A stretch of DNA of 64,000 nt from Akkermansia sp. GTDB lineage: Bacteria; Verrucomicrobiota; Verrucomicrobiia; Verrucomicrobiales; Akkermansiaceae. This document shows positions 36,505-45,939 of this stretch, piece after piece. The stretch covers positions 154,231 to 218,230 of the forward strand of contig JAUNHW010000001.1 of NCBI GenBank assembly GCA_030523775.1. Reading direction: 5' to 3'. The notes below the pieces were generated by a model. The model had not been told where the DNA came from, did no database searches, and was given only the letters and a program-made list of their open reading frames with translations. The translations under genes and the position numbers were made by a program. Numbering within the stretch: the stretch's first letter is position 1; each line of letters begins with the position of its first letter.

Positions 36505-39182
36505 AGAACTACACCCCCAGGGCGCAGCAGGTGCTCAACCTGGCCCGCAGAGAGGCAGACCGCTTCCACCACAACTACATCGGCGCGGAACACGTGCTGC
36601 TCGGCCTGCTCAAGCTCGGCCAGGGCGTGGCCGTGAGCGTGATGGAGAACGCAGGCATCAACATCTCCCGCATGGCAGAGCAGATTGAGCAGTCCATGGT
36701 GCCCGGCAACGCCGCAGGCACTGAGGGTGAGCTGCCCTGCACCCCGCGCGTGCGCAAGCTGCTCACCCTCGCCGGTGAGGAGGCCCGCAAGCTGCGCCAC
36801 ACCTACATCGGCACGGAGCACATCCTGCTGGCCATGCTGCGAGACGAGGACGGTCTCGCCTGGCAGGCCCTCAGCTCCTCCGGGCTCACCTACGAGAACG
36901 CGCGCAAGGGCGTGATGGAGGAAATCGGCACCAATTTCGAGGCGGACGACGACCAGCCCGAACCAACCTCCCCCATGCCGGAAAACGGCCCCATGGGGCA
37001 CGACGAGGAAGAGGAGGAGGACGCCAACGCCTTCCTGCACAACCAGCCCCGCAACAGCCGCGAGAGCAACCGCTCCGCCAACGGCGAGCGCTCCAAGACA
37101 CCCGCCCTGGAGGCTTTCGGGCGGGATATGACCGCCCGCGCCGCCAAGGGCGAGCTGGACCCCGTGATAGGCCGCCGCAACGAGATTGAGCGCGTCATCC
37201 AAATCCTGTGCCGCCGCACCAAGAACAACCCGGTGCTGCTGGGAGAGGCCGGCGTGGGCAAGACCGCCATTGTGGAGGGGCTGGCGCAGATGATTGTGGG
37301 CGGGGATGTGCCGGAGTTCCTGCTGGGCAAGCGCATCATCAGCCTGGACCTGGCGCTCATGGTGGCCGGCACCAAGTACCGCGGCCAGTTCGAGGAACGC
37401 CTGAAGGCCGTGATGGACGAAATCCGCAAGGAGAAGAACATCATCCTCTTCATCGACGAGATCCACACCATGATGGGAGCCGGCTCCGCAGAGGGCACCA
37501 TGGACGCCTCCAACATCATCAAGCCCGCCCTCTCCCGCGGGGAGATGCAGGCCATAGGCGCCACCACGCTCAACGAGTACCGCAACCACGTGGAGAAGGA
37601 CGCCGCCTTCGAGCGCCGCTTCCAGCAGGTGCAGGTGGGCGAGCCCTCCCTGCCGGATACCATCGCCATCCTCCGCGGCATCGCACCCCGCTACGAGGAG
37701 CACCACCACGTGCACTACACCCCCAAGGCCCTGGAGGCCGCCGCCAACCTCTCCAAGCGCTACATCACCGGCCGCTTCCTGCCGGACAAGGCTATCGACA
37801 TCATGGACGAGGCCGGCTCCCGCCTGCGCGTGGCGCACATGACCCGCCCCGGCGAAATCAAGGGCATTGAGCAGCAGTGCGCCAAGCTGGAGGAGGACAA
37901 GAAGGCCGCCGCCAAGGCTCAAGACTTCGAGCGCGCCGCCAAGCTGCGGGACCAGGAGGCCAGGCTGCGCAACAAGCTCCACGCCAGCATCGACTCCTGG
38001 AAAAAGGACATGGACACCACCGTGGCAGACGTCACGGAGGACGATATCATGGCCGTCATCTCCAAGTGGACCGGCATTCCGCTGGCCCGCATGGAGCAGA
38101 AGGAGACGGAGCGCCTGCTGCAGATGGAGAACGAGCTGAAGAGCAAGGTCATCGGCCAGGATATCGCCTGCTCCGCCATCTCGCGCGCGCTGCGCCGCAG
38201 CAGGGCGGACGTGAAGGACCCCCGCCGCCCCATCGGCTCCTTCCTCTTCATGGGTCCCACGGGCGTGGGCAAGACCTACCTGGCGCGCAACCTGGCGGAA
38301 ATCATGTTCGGCACGGCGGATGCCCTCATCCAGGTGGACATGAGCGAGTACATGGAGAAATACAGCACCAGCCGACTCATCGGCTCGCCCCCCGGGTACG
38401 TGGGGCACGACGAGGGCGGGCAGCTCACCGAGAAGGTGCGCCGCCGCCCGTACGCGGTCATCCTGTTCGACGAGGTGGAGAAGGCGCACCCGGACGTGAT
38501 GAACCTGCTGCTGCAGGTGCTGGAGGAAGGCGCCATGACCGACTCCCTGGGCCGCAAGGTGAGCTTCAGCAACACCATCATCATCCTCACCTCCAACGTG
38601 GGGGCCAGCCTGGGCAGCACGGGCCGCATGGGGTTTGCCTCCGGTGATTCCGCAGAGGCCGACTACGAGGCCCTGAAGGAGAAAATCACCGAGGCCGCCA
38701 AGAAGGAATTCCGCCCGGAATTCATCAACAGGTTCGATGAGCTCATCGTCTTCCGCATGCTGGACCGCAACGACCTCGCGGAAATTGTGAAGCTGGAGGC
38801 CCGGAAGCTCATCGACCGCCTGGCGGAGAGGAAAATAGGCCTGAGCTTGGCACCGGAGGTGGTGGCCCTGCTGGTGGACAAGGGCTACAACCCGGAATAC
38901 GGCGCGCGCCCCATGCGCCGCGCCATCGAGCGCCTGCTGGAGGACCCCATAGCGGAGGCCATCCTGCGCGGGGATTTGGCGCCCGGCCACAACTCCCTGG
39001 CCGTGCTCAACCCGCAGACCAACGCCATCGAGTTCCAAGAGCTCAAGAAAACCGCCAAGCCAAAAAAGCCTGCGGAGAAAAAGCCTGCCGCCAAGGCAAA
39101 GAAGGCTCCCAAAGCCACCGCCAAGGAGAAGAAGGCTCCCAAGGCGCCCGCCGGGGAAACCAAGAAGAGCCGCAAGAAGTAG
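36501..39182 (+). CDS. clpC: ClpC-type AAA+ protease ATPase with lysine-rich tail
   Basis: This 893-residue unfoldase feeds substrates to ClpP. It has two N-terminal Clp-N repeats, D1 (Walker [10 protein letters not shown]), a UVR-containing middle domain ([18 protein letters not shown]) and D2 (Walker A GPTGVGKT). The glutamates that bind phosphoarginine in Bacillus ClpC are kept at Glu30 (IGAEH) and Glu106 (IGTEH). An acidic Asn/Ser linker (about 150-195) precedes D1. The last 45 residues are a Lys/Ala/Pro-rich tail of repeated KKAPKA type, not usual in ClpC. It is coupled to mcsB (ATGA) and followed 9 nt later by a DUF805 gene. Confidence 0.95.
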   Translation: MKNYTPRAQQVLNLARREADRFHHNYIGAEHVLLGLLKLGQGVAVSVMENAGINISRMAEQIEQSMVPGNAAGTEGELPCTPRVRKLLTLAGEEARKLRHTYIGTEHILLAMLRDEDGLAWQALSSSGLTYENARKGVMEEIGTNFEADDDQPEPTSPMPENGPMGHDEEEEEDANAFLHNQPRNSRESNRSANGERSKTPALEAFGRDMTARAAKGELDPVIGRRNEIERVIQILCRRTKNNPVLLGEAGVGKTAIVEGLAQMIVGGDVPEFLLGKRIISLDLALMVAGTKYRGQFEERLKAVMDEIRKEKNIILFIDEIHTMMGAGSAEGTMDASNIIKPALSRGEMQAIGATTLNEYRNHVEKDAAFERRFQQVQVGEPSLPDTIAILRGIAPRYEEHHHVHYTPKALEAAANLSKRYITGRFLPDKAIDIMDEAGSRLRVAHMTRPGEIKGIEQQCAKLEEDKKAAAKAQDFERAAKLRDQEARLRNKLHASIDSWKKDMDTTVADVTEDDIMAVISKWTGIPLARMEQKETERLLQMENELKSKVIGQDIACSAISRALRRSRADVKDPRRPIGSFLFMGPTGVGKTYLARNLAEIMFGTADALIQVDMSEYMEKYSTSRLIGSPPGYVGHDEGGQLTEKVRRRPYAVILFDEVEKAHPDVMNLLLQVLEEGAMTDSLGRKVSFSNTIIILTSNVGASLGSTGRMGFASGDSAEADYEALKEKITEAAKKEFRPEFINRFDELIVFRMLDRNDLAEIVKLEARKLIDRLAERKIGLSLAPEVVALLVDKGYNPEYGARPMRRAIERLLEDPIAEAILRGDLAPGHNSLAVLNPQTNAIEFQELKKTAKPKKPAEKKPAAKAKKAPKATAKEKKAPKAPAGETKKSRKK

Positions 39183-39191
39183 TGCTACCGC

Positions 39192-39710
39192 ATGGCCGAT
39201 TGGTCCGACAGCTACGACCCCAACACCGCCTCCGTGCCGCGCCTTTTCGCACGCGCCCTCGTGGCGTCGTGGACCGCTTGGAAAGGCCGCGCCACACGGC
39301 GGGAATTCTGGATCGGCGGCGGCATCCTGGGCATCGTCTCCGCAGCCATTGTCTACGGCAGCTTCGAGTGGTGCCGCAGCCTCACAGATGATGTGGACGT
39401 GCAGTTCTACGTGCTGGAGGGCCTGTGCGTGTTCCTCCTGGTGCTGCCCGGCATGGGCACGGTGAGCCGCCGCCTGCACGATACGGGGCGCAGCGGCCTG
39501 CTCATTGCCGCCGCCTTCGCCGTGGCGCTCATCTGCTTCTGCAACGAGCCCTCGCCAGACAAGTTCGACATCCGCTGGGCCTCACTCGCCATCCCGGCGG
39601 TCATCACCATCTTCTGCATGCTGGATTCCGGCAGGGAGCCCAACGCCTGGGGACCCTCCCCCAAATTCAAGGAGCTCCCGCAGGAATCCCCGCAGCAGCA
39701 GGGTGTCTAA
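39192..39710 (+). CDS. DUF805 family membrane protein
   Basis: This 172-residue inner-membrane protein has the DUF805 pattern: WKGRATRREFW (about 29-39) before the first membrane helix, then RRLHDTGRSG (about 93-102) between helices two and three, and a fourth hydrophobic segment near 135. The family function is unknown. It starts 9 nt after clpC and probably shares its transcript. A soluble Pro/Gln-rich tail ends the chain. The Fic gene converges on it after 8 nt. Confidence 0.85.
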   Translation: MADWSDSYDPNTASVPRLFARALVASWTAWKGRATRREFWIGGGILGIVSAAIVYGSFEWCRSLTDDVDVQFYVLEGLCVFLLVLPGMGTVSRRLHDTGRSGLLIAAAFAVALICFCNEPSPDKFDIRWASLAIPAVITIFCMLDSGREPNAWGPSPKFKELPQESPQQQGV

Positions 39711-39718
39711 CACCGCCA

Positions 39719-40753
39719 TTACGAGTATGTCTTCACGGCATCCTCAAACTGCTCCATAAAGATTTGCTTGATGGCGGAAAGGTTGTTGCGCTCATAGAAG
39801 AGCAGCATGGCCTTCTTGTAGTCCACGGGGTCCACGGTGCGGTAGGAGAGCGGGCAATGGCCGTGCGCCAACATCACGGCGTTGGCGGCCAAGCGCGCCG
39901 TGCGCTTGTTGCCGTCGCTGTACGGCTGGATATAGGATACCAGCGCCAGCGCGAGCAATGCCTTGCTGAACACGCAAGCCGTGCCGTTCACCAAGCGGCA
40001 TGCGGCTTCCAGCTCGCGGCGTATCTGCGTATCGCTTTCCGGCGGGCGGTAGTTGGTGCCGACAATACCCACGCCGTAGGTGCGGATGAGGTTGTCCACG
40101 CCCAAATACTTCACCAGTTGGGTGTGAATACGCGTGATTTGCTCCAGTCCAAGCTCGCGGAAACTATCCAGATGCTGCACTATTTCATCCAGCGCGTCCT
40201 TGTGGTTGAGCAGCATCGTCGCCTCGTCCCGCGTTCTGCCTTCTGCGGTCTTCTGCTCATCCAGCAGGCGCTCCGTCTCCAGCAGCGTGTAGGTGTTGCC
40301 CTCAATCTGGCTGGATTTCCAGCTCAGGTCGATGCCAAAGCGCTTCAATTCCTTCTGCCTGGCATCAGGCGGCATGTCCGCCGCGCGGCGCGCATACTGC
40401 GCCTGAAGGGAGCGCAGATGCTTCCGCTCCCCCGCCGTGTACAAATCCACCTTCGGCAGAATCTCCCCAATCAAGTGGAGATTGTACTCCGTGCGCACCT
40501 CGCGCTCATCCGCATCCCGGCTGTAATACTCGTCCAGGTCCACCTTCTCCAGCAACAGGCTTGCCGCACTCAGACGGTAGCGCGTGGCGCGGGCGCGCCC
40601 GCTCACTTGCAGCTTGCCCGCGCGCACCAGGCGCTGCAGCGCGCGTTTCACCGTGGCATCGCTCACCGGCTCAGGCAACATTCCCGCCAGCTCCGTGCGT
40701 CCCATATCCTCGCACAGGGCCAGTTTGTTCATGATGGCTTCGTCCGTTTTCAT
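39719..40753 (-). CDS. Fic-domain protein with winged-helix N terminus; catalytic His replaced by Gln
   Basis: This 344-residue protein has an N-terminal winged-helix region (about 1-65), a class II Fic inhibitory motif SSQIEGN (147-153, Glu151), and the Fic core QPYSDGNKRTAR (276-287). Canonical Fic enzymes have His at the first position, the base for AMP transfer; here the codon is CAG (Gln276). All other core residues are present, so activity is lost or altered. ATG 40753 is chosen because it follows the promoter; an in-frame ATG at 40789 lies inside the -10. The winged helix may bind the inverted repeats around its own promoter. The upstream DNA is AT-richer than the neighbours, hinting at transfer. 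Confidence 0.88.
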   Translation of the reverse strand: MKTDEAIMNKLALCEDMGRTELAGMLPEPVSDATVKRALQRLVRAGKLQVSGRARATRYRLSAASLLLEKVDLDEYYSRDADEREVRTEYNLHLIGEILPKVDLYTAGERKHLRSLQAQYARRAADMPPDARQKELKRFGIDLSWKSSQIEGNTYTLLETERLLDEQKTAEGRTRDEATMLLNHKDALDEIVQHLDSFRELGLEQITRIHTQLVKYLGVDNLIRTYGVGIVGTNYRPPESDTQIRRELEAACRLVNGTACVFSKALLALALVSYIQPYSDGNKRTARLAANAVMLAHGHCPLSYRTVDPVDYKKAMLLFYERNNLSAIKQIFMEQFEDAVKTYS

Positions 40754-40756
40754 AAA

Positions 40757-40843
40757 AATCGGCTCAAATTTACCCGGAAACCAGCTCATTTATAGCAAAA
40801 CCAGGTCGGTTTGCAAGCCTTTTTGGCAAAATTTGAGCCGATT
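40757..40843. promoter_or_regulatory. Promoter of the Fic gene flanked by a 15-bp inverted repeat
   Basis: AATCGGCTCAAATTT (40757-40771) and its exact complement AAATTTGAGCCGATT (40829-40843) enclose a leftward promoter TTGCAA (40811-40816), 16 nt, TATAAA (40789-40794). One arm lies upstream of the -35, the other between the start of transcription and ATG 40753. Autoregulation by the winged-helix Fic protein is inferred. Confidence 0.65.
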
Positions 40844-40989
40844 CTCCGCATGTGCCCCATAGAATTTTGCGAACCCATGAATTCGGATGGAAGGTTGGAT
40901 GAAACGCAAAGCGCATCTTGGTGGTTCCGAAACACGTCTGCGTGATTGAACCGCCTCGTCCGCCGCAAAGCGCACACGGCGGGGATGAT

Positions 40990-42195
40990 TTACTCAGTCT
41001 TGCCCTTATCCTCTTGTTCCTCCTTTTCCTCGATGTTCACGTTGATGCCACCGTTCTGCCCGGGGGTAATGTTGCCCACCTTCTCGCCATCCAGGGAAAA
41101 GATTTCAATTTCACCGGTCTGGGGATTGACGCCCGCTTTGCCCTCGAAGGATTTCGGCTGGTGCCGCTTGGCGTGGCTGTAATCCAGCATGACCTCCCGG
41201 GGAAGGGGCGGCACGGGAGAGGCTCCGGGGCCAAGGGCGCGTACCAGCCCCATGCGGAAGGCCTCCGGCATCAGGAATCCCTCCACCAGGTCCTCCTCCA
41301 CTTCCCGGTACAGCATGGCGGCCCTGGCGGCGCAAACCCCTATCACCCGGGTCTCCTCCTCCTTCGTCAGCGGCACGGGTTTCGGCTCCGGCTCCTTCCA
41401 GCGGGAGAAAGGCGGTGCGGGAATCGGCTGCCGGGTCTGGGTGTCGTTCTTTTCAAAGCCCTCCACCACCATGTCGATGACCACCACAGAATTGCCCGGC
41501 AGGGTAACACACATGGCGGCATCACTGATTTCCTGAGCGCCGAAGGCCAGGTCCGCCGGTATGTATGCCGTGCAGGAAGTACCCGTCGGCAGGTGCGGCA
41601 GCAAGGCATCTATACCGGCAATGCACACGCTGTCGCCCATCACATAATCCACCGGCTCATCCGTGAAATCAGAGAGCTTGCAACCTGAGATGGAGCTGAT
41701 GCTGTATCTCATGTGCACCACGGGGTGCGCACCGTGCGCCTCTGCGCTGTACTTCTCCCCTTCCCCCAGCTTGTTCACGCGGTAAAGCACGCCGCAGGGC
41801 AGGCTCTGCACGCCGGGCTGCCCTGCCATCTTCTTGAGAAAGTCCTCACCCTCCCTGTGGGCGCGCATACCACGTTCCCAGCTCTGGTAGGCAAGCGTGG
41901 CCTGCAGCTTGTCGGTGAGCTCCTCCGACAAGGGCTCCGGCATCTTCAACTCATCCGGTTGCTCCAGCAGCGCCATCACGGCAGAGGCAAAAGTCTCGGC
42001 ATCACACATACCCTCCGGAATATTCTGCGCCACGAACCCGCACTCAAACCCCAGCCGCATGCTGAACGCCCGGCGTGAGTGCTCGGAAAAATCTGCTGCA
42101 GCAGGGGCGGTGGCAGGTTCGGTTGGGGCGGGTGTCTGCGCGTTCAAGGGAAGCACGGACATGGCGGCCATAAACAAAAGCGCCTGTGTTTTCAT
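40990..42195 (-). CDS. Secreted FKBP-type peptidyl-prolyl isomerase
   Basis: This 401-residue protein has a signal peptide (MKTQALLFMAAMSVLPLNAQ). An N-terminal helical dimerisation-like part resembles FKBP/Mip (FSMRLGFECGFVAQNIP). An FKBP domain follows at about 150-265 (HPVVHMRYSISSISG, SCTAYIPADLAFGA, SVVVIDMVVEGFE). A C-terminal extension of about 135 residues, ending in a Glu/Lys-rich tail, has no known match. It would assist folding in the periplasm. ATG 42195 places the signal peptide first; upstream in-frame codons lie in the promoter. It is divergent from dnaE. Confidence 0.8.
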   Translation of the reverse strand: MKTQALLFMAAMSVLPLNAQTPAPTEPATAPAAADFSEHSRRAFSMRLGFECGFVAQNIPEGMCDAETFASAVMALLEQPDELKMPEPLSEELTDKLQATLAYQSWERGMRAHREGEDFLKKMAGQPGVQSLPCGVLYRVNKLGEGEKYSAEAHGAHPVVHMRYSISSISGCKLSDFTDEPVDYVMGDSVCIAGIDALLPHLPTGTSCTAYIPADLAFGAQEISDAAMCVTLPGNSVVVIDMVVEGFEKNDTQTRQPIPAPPFSRWKEPEPKPVPLTKEEETRVIGVCAARAAMLYREVEEDLVEGFLMPEAFRMGLVRALGPGASPVPPLPREVMLDYSHAKRHQPKSFEGKAGVNPQTGEIEIFSLDGEKVGNITPGQNGGINVNIEEKEEQEDKGKTE

Positions 42196-42205
42196 GTTGT
42201 ATCGC

Positions 42206-42234
42206 ATTGTATAAAATATATTGAGAGTTGTAAA
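42206..42234 (-). promoter_or_regulatory. Promoter of the FKBP gene
   Basis: TTTACA (42229-42234), 17 nt, TACAAT (42206-42211), then 10 nt to ATG 42195. Confidence 0.55.
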
Positions 42235-42371
42235 GGAGGAAGCGCGCGTGCACCTCCATATCCTTATAAGCACGGAATCGCCCGAATTGTCAAAAAAAAA
42301 TGCGAAAAAAGCGTTTTTTCTCGGCATCCACGGCTTGCCGCCAATTCCCCGCGTTCGGGCAGCGAATTTGC

Positions 42372-42400
42372 CTGACAGGGGGAGGCGGGTGTGGTAGAAT
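42372..42400 (+). promoter_or_regulatory. Promoter of dnaE
   Basis: CTGACA (42372-42377), 17 nt, TAGAAT (42395-42400), then 14 nt to ATG 42415. Confidence 0.65.
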
Positions 42401-42414
42401 GGGCGGCACAGGCT

Positions 42415-45400
42415 ATGGCATTCACGCATCTACACGTACATACGGAATACTCGCTGCTGGACGGCATGATCCACACCAAGGAGCTCATCAAGCGGTGTGT
42501 GGAGCTGGGTATGGACTCCGTGGCCATCACGGACCACGGGAACGTGTTTGCGGCGATTGAATTCCTGGATGCGGCCAAGAAGCACAACAAGGGCATCCTG
42601 AAATGGAACGCGGAGCACCCGGAGGAGAAGAAACCGCTCTTCAAGCCCATCCTGGGCTGCGAGGTGTACCTGGCTCCCACGGGGCTGGATGTGAAGAAGC
42701 AGCTGCCGGGGCGCAGCAAGTACACGCACCTCATCCTGCTGTGCGAGAACAACACCGGCTGGGCCAACCTCATCAAGCTGGTCTCCCGCGGCCACCTGGA
42801 GGGCTTTTACTACAAGCCGCGGGTGGACTACGCCACGCTGCGGGAATTCTCCAAGGGGCTCATCTGCCTCACGGGCTGCATCTCCGGCCCCATGCAGGAA
42901 TGGATATTGAAGGACGACCCCGAGAAGGCGGAGCAGGTGCTCTACACGCTCAAGGACATCTTCGGCCCGGACAACATCTTTGTGGAGCTGCAGGACCACG
43001 GCCTGGAGCAGGAGCGCAAGTGCACGCCGGAGCTGGTGCGCCTTGCAGAGAAGTACGAGGTGCCGCTGGTGGTGACCAACGATGCCCACTTCCTGAACGC
43101 AGGGGACCACGAGGCGCACGATATCCTCATCTGCGTGGGCACGGGCAACAAGCGCATGGACGCCAACCGCATGCGCTACCCGGACAGCGTGTACTTCAAG
43201 AGCGAGGAGGAGATGCGCGAGCTCTTCCCCCAATACCCGGAGGCCTACGAGAACACCAACCGCATCGCGGAACGCTGCAACGTCTCCATCAAGCTGGACT
43301 CCACCTCCACGGAACGCTACCCGGAATTCGCCACGCCGGACGGCTCCCCGCGCGAGGAGTACCTGCGCAACATCTGCTTCAAGGGGCTCAAGGAGCGCTA
43401 CCCGGATGCCACGCCGGAACGCTGGGAGGAGCTCTCCAAGCGCCTGGACTACGAGCTGGGCATCATCAACCAGCTGCGCTTCCCCAGCTACTTCCTCATC
43501 ACCGCAGACTTTATCAACTGGGCCAAGGACCACGACATACCTGTGGGCCCGGGCCGCGGCTCCGCCGCCGGCTCGCTGGTGGCGTACTGCATGAAAATCA
43601 CCAACATAGACCCCTTCAAGTTCAGCCTCATCTTCGAGCGCTTCCTCAACCCGGAACGCGTGAGCCCGCCGGATATCGACATCGACTTCTGCCAGACCCG
43701 CCGCCCGGAGGTCATCGACTACGTGCGCAAGAAGTATGGTGAGCGCGCCGTCACTCACATCATCACCTACGGCACCATGGGCGCCAAATCCGTGATACGT
43801 GATGTGGCGCGCGTGCTGGACATCAGCTACGGAGAATCCGACAAGCTCGCCAAGCTCATCGAAACCGGACCCAAGGTCACCCTGGAATCCACCTGGAACA
43901 GCAACGAGGACCTGCGCAACCTGGTGCAGAACAACGCAACCTACCAGGAAATCTGGGACTACGCCAAGCGCCTGGAGGGAACCGTGCGCAACGTGGGCAT
44001 GCACGCCGCAGGCGTGGTGATCGGCGACCGCGAGCTGGACGACTACGTGGCGCTCACGCGAGACGACCTGAGCAACCCGGAGGGCGAAGTGGTGGCGCAG
44101 TGCGACATGGGCGCCATCTACAACGCGGGCCTGCTGAAGATGGATTTCCTGGGGCTCAAAACGCTCACGGTGATGAAGGACGCGGAGGCGTACGTGCGCT
44201 GGCGCGAGCCGGAATTCCGCTACGATGCGGTGGACATACAGGACGAGGAGACCTTTGCGCTGCTGAACCGCGGCGACACCATGGGCGTGTTCCAGCTGGA
44301 ATCCGGCGGCATGGTGGACCTCTGCCGCCGCTACGGCATCGGCAACATCGAGGACATCATCGCCCTGCTCGCCCTCTACCGCCCCGGCGCCATGCAGTTC
44401 ATCGACGACATGATAGCCGTGAAGAAGGGGCAGAAGCAGGCGGAGTACGAGCACCCGCTGCTGGAAACCGTCTCCGGCATCACCTACGGCGTGATGATCT
44501 ACCAGGAGCAGGTGCAGGCCGCGGCCAAGCTGCTGGCAGGCTACACGCTCGGCGGTGCAGACCTGCTGCGCCGCGCCATGGGCCACAAGGACCCCGTGGA
44601 AATGGCGGAGCAGCGCAAGCGCTTTGTGAAGGGCTGCGCGGATATCAACCAGATTGACGAGGCGACCGCCAACAAGATTTTCGACAAGATCGAGAAGTTC
44701 GCCGGGTACGGCTTCAACAAGTCCCACTCAGCCTGCTACGGCCACATCTCCTACTGGACCGCCTACCTCAAGGCCCACTACCCCGTGGAATTCCTTTGCG
44801 GCCTCATGAGCAACGAGGCCACCAACGAGAAAATCGGCCTCTTCATCCAGGAGGCCAACCGAATGGGCATCGAGGTACTCGGCCCCTGCGTCAACCACTC
44901 CGCCGTCAAATTCCAGCCGGAAACCATGCCCAACGGCAAGCTCGCCGTGCGCTTCGGCCTCGCCTCCGTCAAGTCCATGAGCTCGGAAACCGTCCGCGTC
45001 ATCGTGGAGGAGCGGGAGAAGAACGGCCCGTACAAGAGCCTGGAAGACCTGTGCTACCGCATACCGCCGCAGGTGCTGCGCCGCAACCAGGTGGAGGTGC
45101 TGGTGAGGTGCGGCGCGTTCGATTGGATGCACGTTTCCCGCGCCACGCTCTTCGAGAGCATCGAGCAGTGCATCACCGGTGCCGCCAGCGTGCACAAGGA
45201 TGCAGAGGCCGGCCAGATGGCGCTGTTCGACATGACGGAAACCACCGCCGTGGCCACCGGCAAAATGCCGGACCTGCAGGAATGGCCCAAGGACCAGCGC
45301 CTGGCGGACGAGAAGGAGTTCACCGGAGCGTACTTCACCGGGCACCCGCTGGATTCCATGCGCGGCATCATAGACGACCCCCGCTACGTGGCCATCGGCT

Positions 45401-45939
45401 CCCTGCCGGACCTCACGCGCGAGGAAATCGACCGCGTGCGCGACATGGCCGGCATGCTGCGCTCCGTCACCATCAAGATGACCAAGAAGGAACCGCCCAC
45501 CAAGTTCGCCGTCATCACGGTGGAAGACTTCACCGGCAGCACGGAGGCCCTGGTGTGGGGGGACTCCTTCACCAAGGCCATGGAGCAGGAGGGGCTGCTG
45601 CAGGTGGGCAATTTCGTGCGCTTCCGCGCCCGCATCACAGAAGACGACCGCTCCGGCGGCAAGAAAGTCTCCGCAAACGGCCTGGAATCCATCTCCACCG
45701 GCACGCGCCGCGGCGGCAGGAAGGACGCCCGGCACTACGAGGTGACACTGAACACCGCACGCCATGATGCGGACGACCTGAAGCTGGTGGCGGAAATCCT
45801 GCAGCGCCACCCGGGCAAGGTGCCCGTGTACGTGAACTTCCGCAACTCGCTGGGCAACCGCGCCCGCATCGAGCTGGGCCAGCAGTTCTGCGTGAACCCA
45901 TGCGAGGCGCTGGACACCGAGCTCTCCCTCTACAGCTGA
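42415..45939 (+). CDS. dnaE: DNA polymerase III alpha subunit
   Basis: This 1174-residue replicative polymerase begins with the PHP domain (FTHLHVHTEYSLLDG). The C-family polymerase core has GRGSAAGSLVAYC and the catalytic PDIDIDFC (about 419-426), then a helix-hairpin-helix region, an OB fold (about 1000-1080) and a short C terminus. It is DnaE1-like in length. ATG 42415 gives the standard start just before the PHP motif; an upstream in-frame ATG or GTG lies in the promoter. Its stop overlaps the start of the serpin-like gene (TGATG), so the two are translated from one mRNA. Confidence 0.96.
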   Translation: MAFTHLHVHTEYSLLDGMIHTKELIKRCVELGMDSVAITDHGNVFAAIEFLDAAKKHNKGILKWNAEHPEEKKPLFKPILGCEVYLAPTGLDVKKQLPGRSKYTHLILLCENNTGWANLIKLVSRGHLEGFYYKPRVDYATLREFSKGLICLTGCISGPMQEWILKDDPEKAEQVLYTLKDIFGPDNIFVELQDHGLEQERKCTPELVRLAEKYEVPLVVTNDAHFLNAGDHEAHDILICVGTGNKRMDANRMRYPDSVYFKSEEEMRELFPQYPEAYENTNRIAERCNVSIKLDSTSTERYPEFATPDGSPREEYLRNICFKGLKERYPDATPERWEELSKRLDYELGIINQLRFPSYFLITADFINWAKDHDIPVGPGRGSAAGSLVAYCMKITNIDPFKFSLIFERFLNPERVSPPDIDIDFCQTRRPEVIDYVRKKYGERAVTHIITYGTMGAKSVIRDVARVLDISYGESDKLAKLIETGPKVTLESTWNSNEDLRNLVQNNATYQEIWDYAKRLEGTVRNVGMHAAGVVIGDRELDDYVALTRDDLSNPEGEVVAQCDMGAIYNAGLLKMDFLGLKTLTVMKDAEAYVRWREPEFRYDAVDIQDEETFALLNRGDTMGVFQLESGGMVDLCRRYGIGNIEDIIALLALYRPGAMQFIDDMIAVKKGQKQAEYEHPLLETVSGITYGVMIYQEQVQAAAKLLAGYTLGGADLLRRAMGHKDPVEMAEQRKRFVKGCADINQIDEATANKIFDKIEKFAGYGFNKSHSACYGHISYWTAYLKAHYPVEFLCGLMSNEATNEKIGLFIQEANRMGIEVLGPCVNHSAVKFQPETMPNGKLAVRFGLASVKSMSSETVRVIVEEREKNGPYKSLEDLCYRIPPQVLRRNQVEVLVRCGAFDWMHVSRATLFESIEQCITGAASVHKDAEAGQMALFDMTETTAVATGKMPDLQEWPKDQRLADEKEFTGAYFTGHPLDSMRGIIDDPRYVAIGSLPDLTREEIDRVRDMAGMLRSVTIKMTKKEPPTKFAVITVEDFTGSTEALVWGDSFTKAMEQEGLLQVGNFVRFRARITEDDRSGGKKVSANGLESISTGTRRGGRKDARHYEVTLNTARHDADDLKLVAEILQRHPGKVPVYVNFRNSLGNRARIELGQQFCVNPCEALDTELSLYS

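Noticed and set aside
36123..39479. Open frame of over 1100 codons antisense to clpC and its neighbours
   Set aside because: Low-complexity Val/His/Leu/Gly product without motifs, opposite a gene with clear AAA+ domains; a shadow frame.
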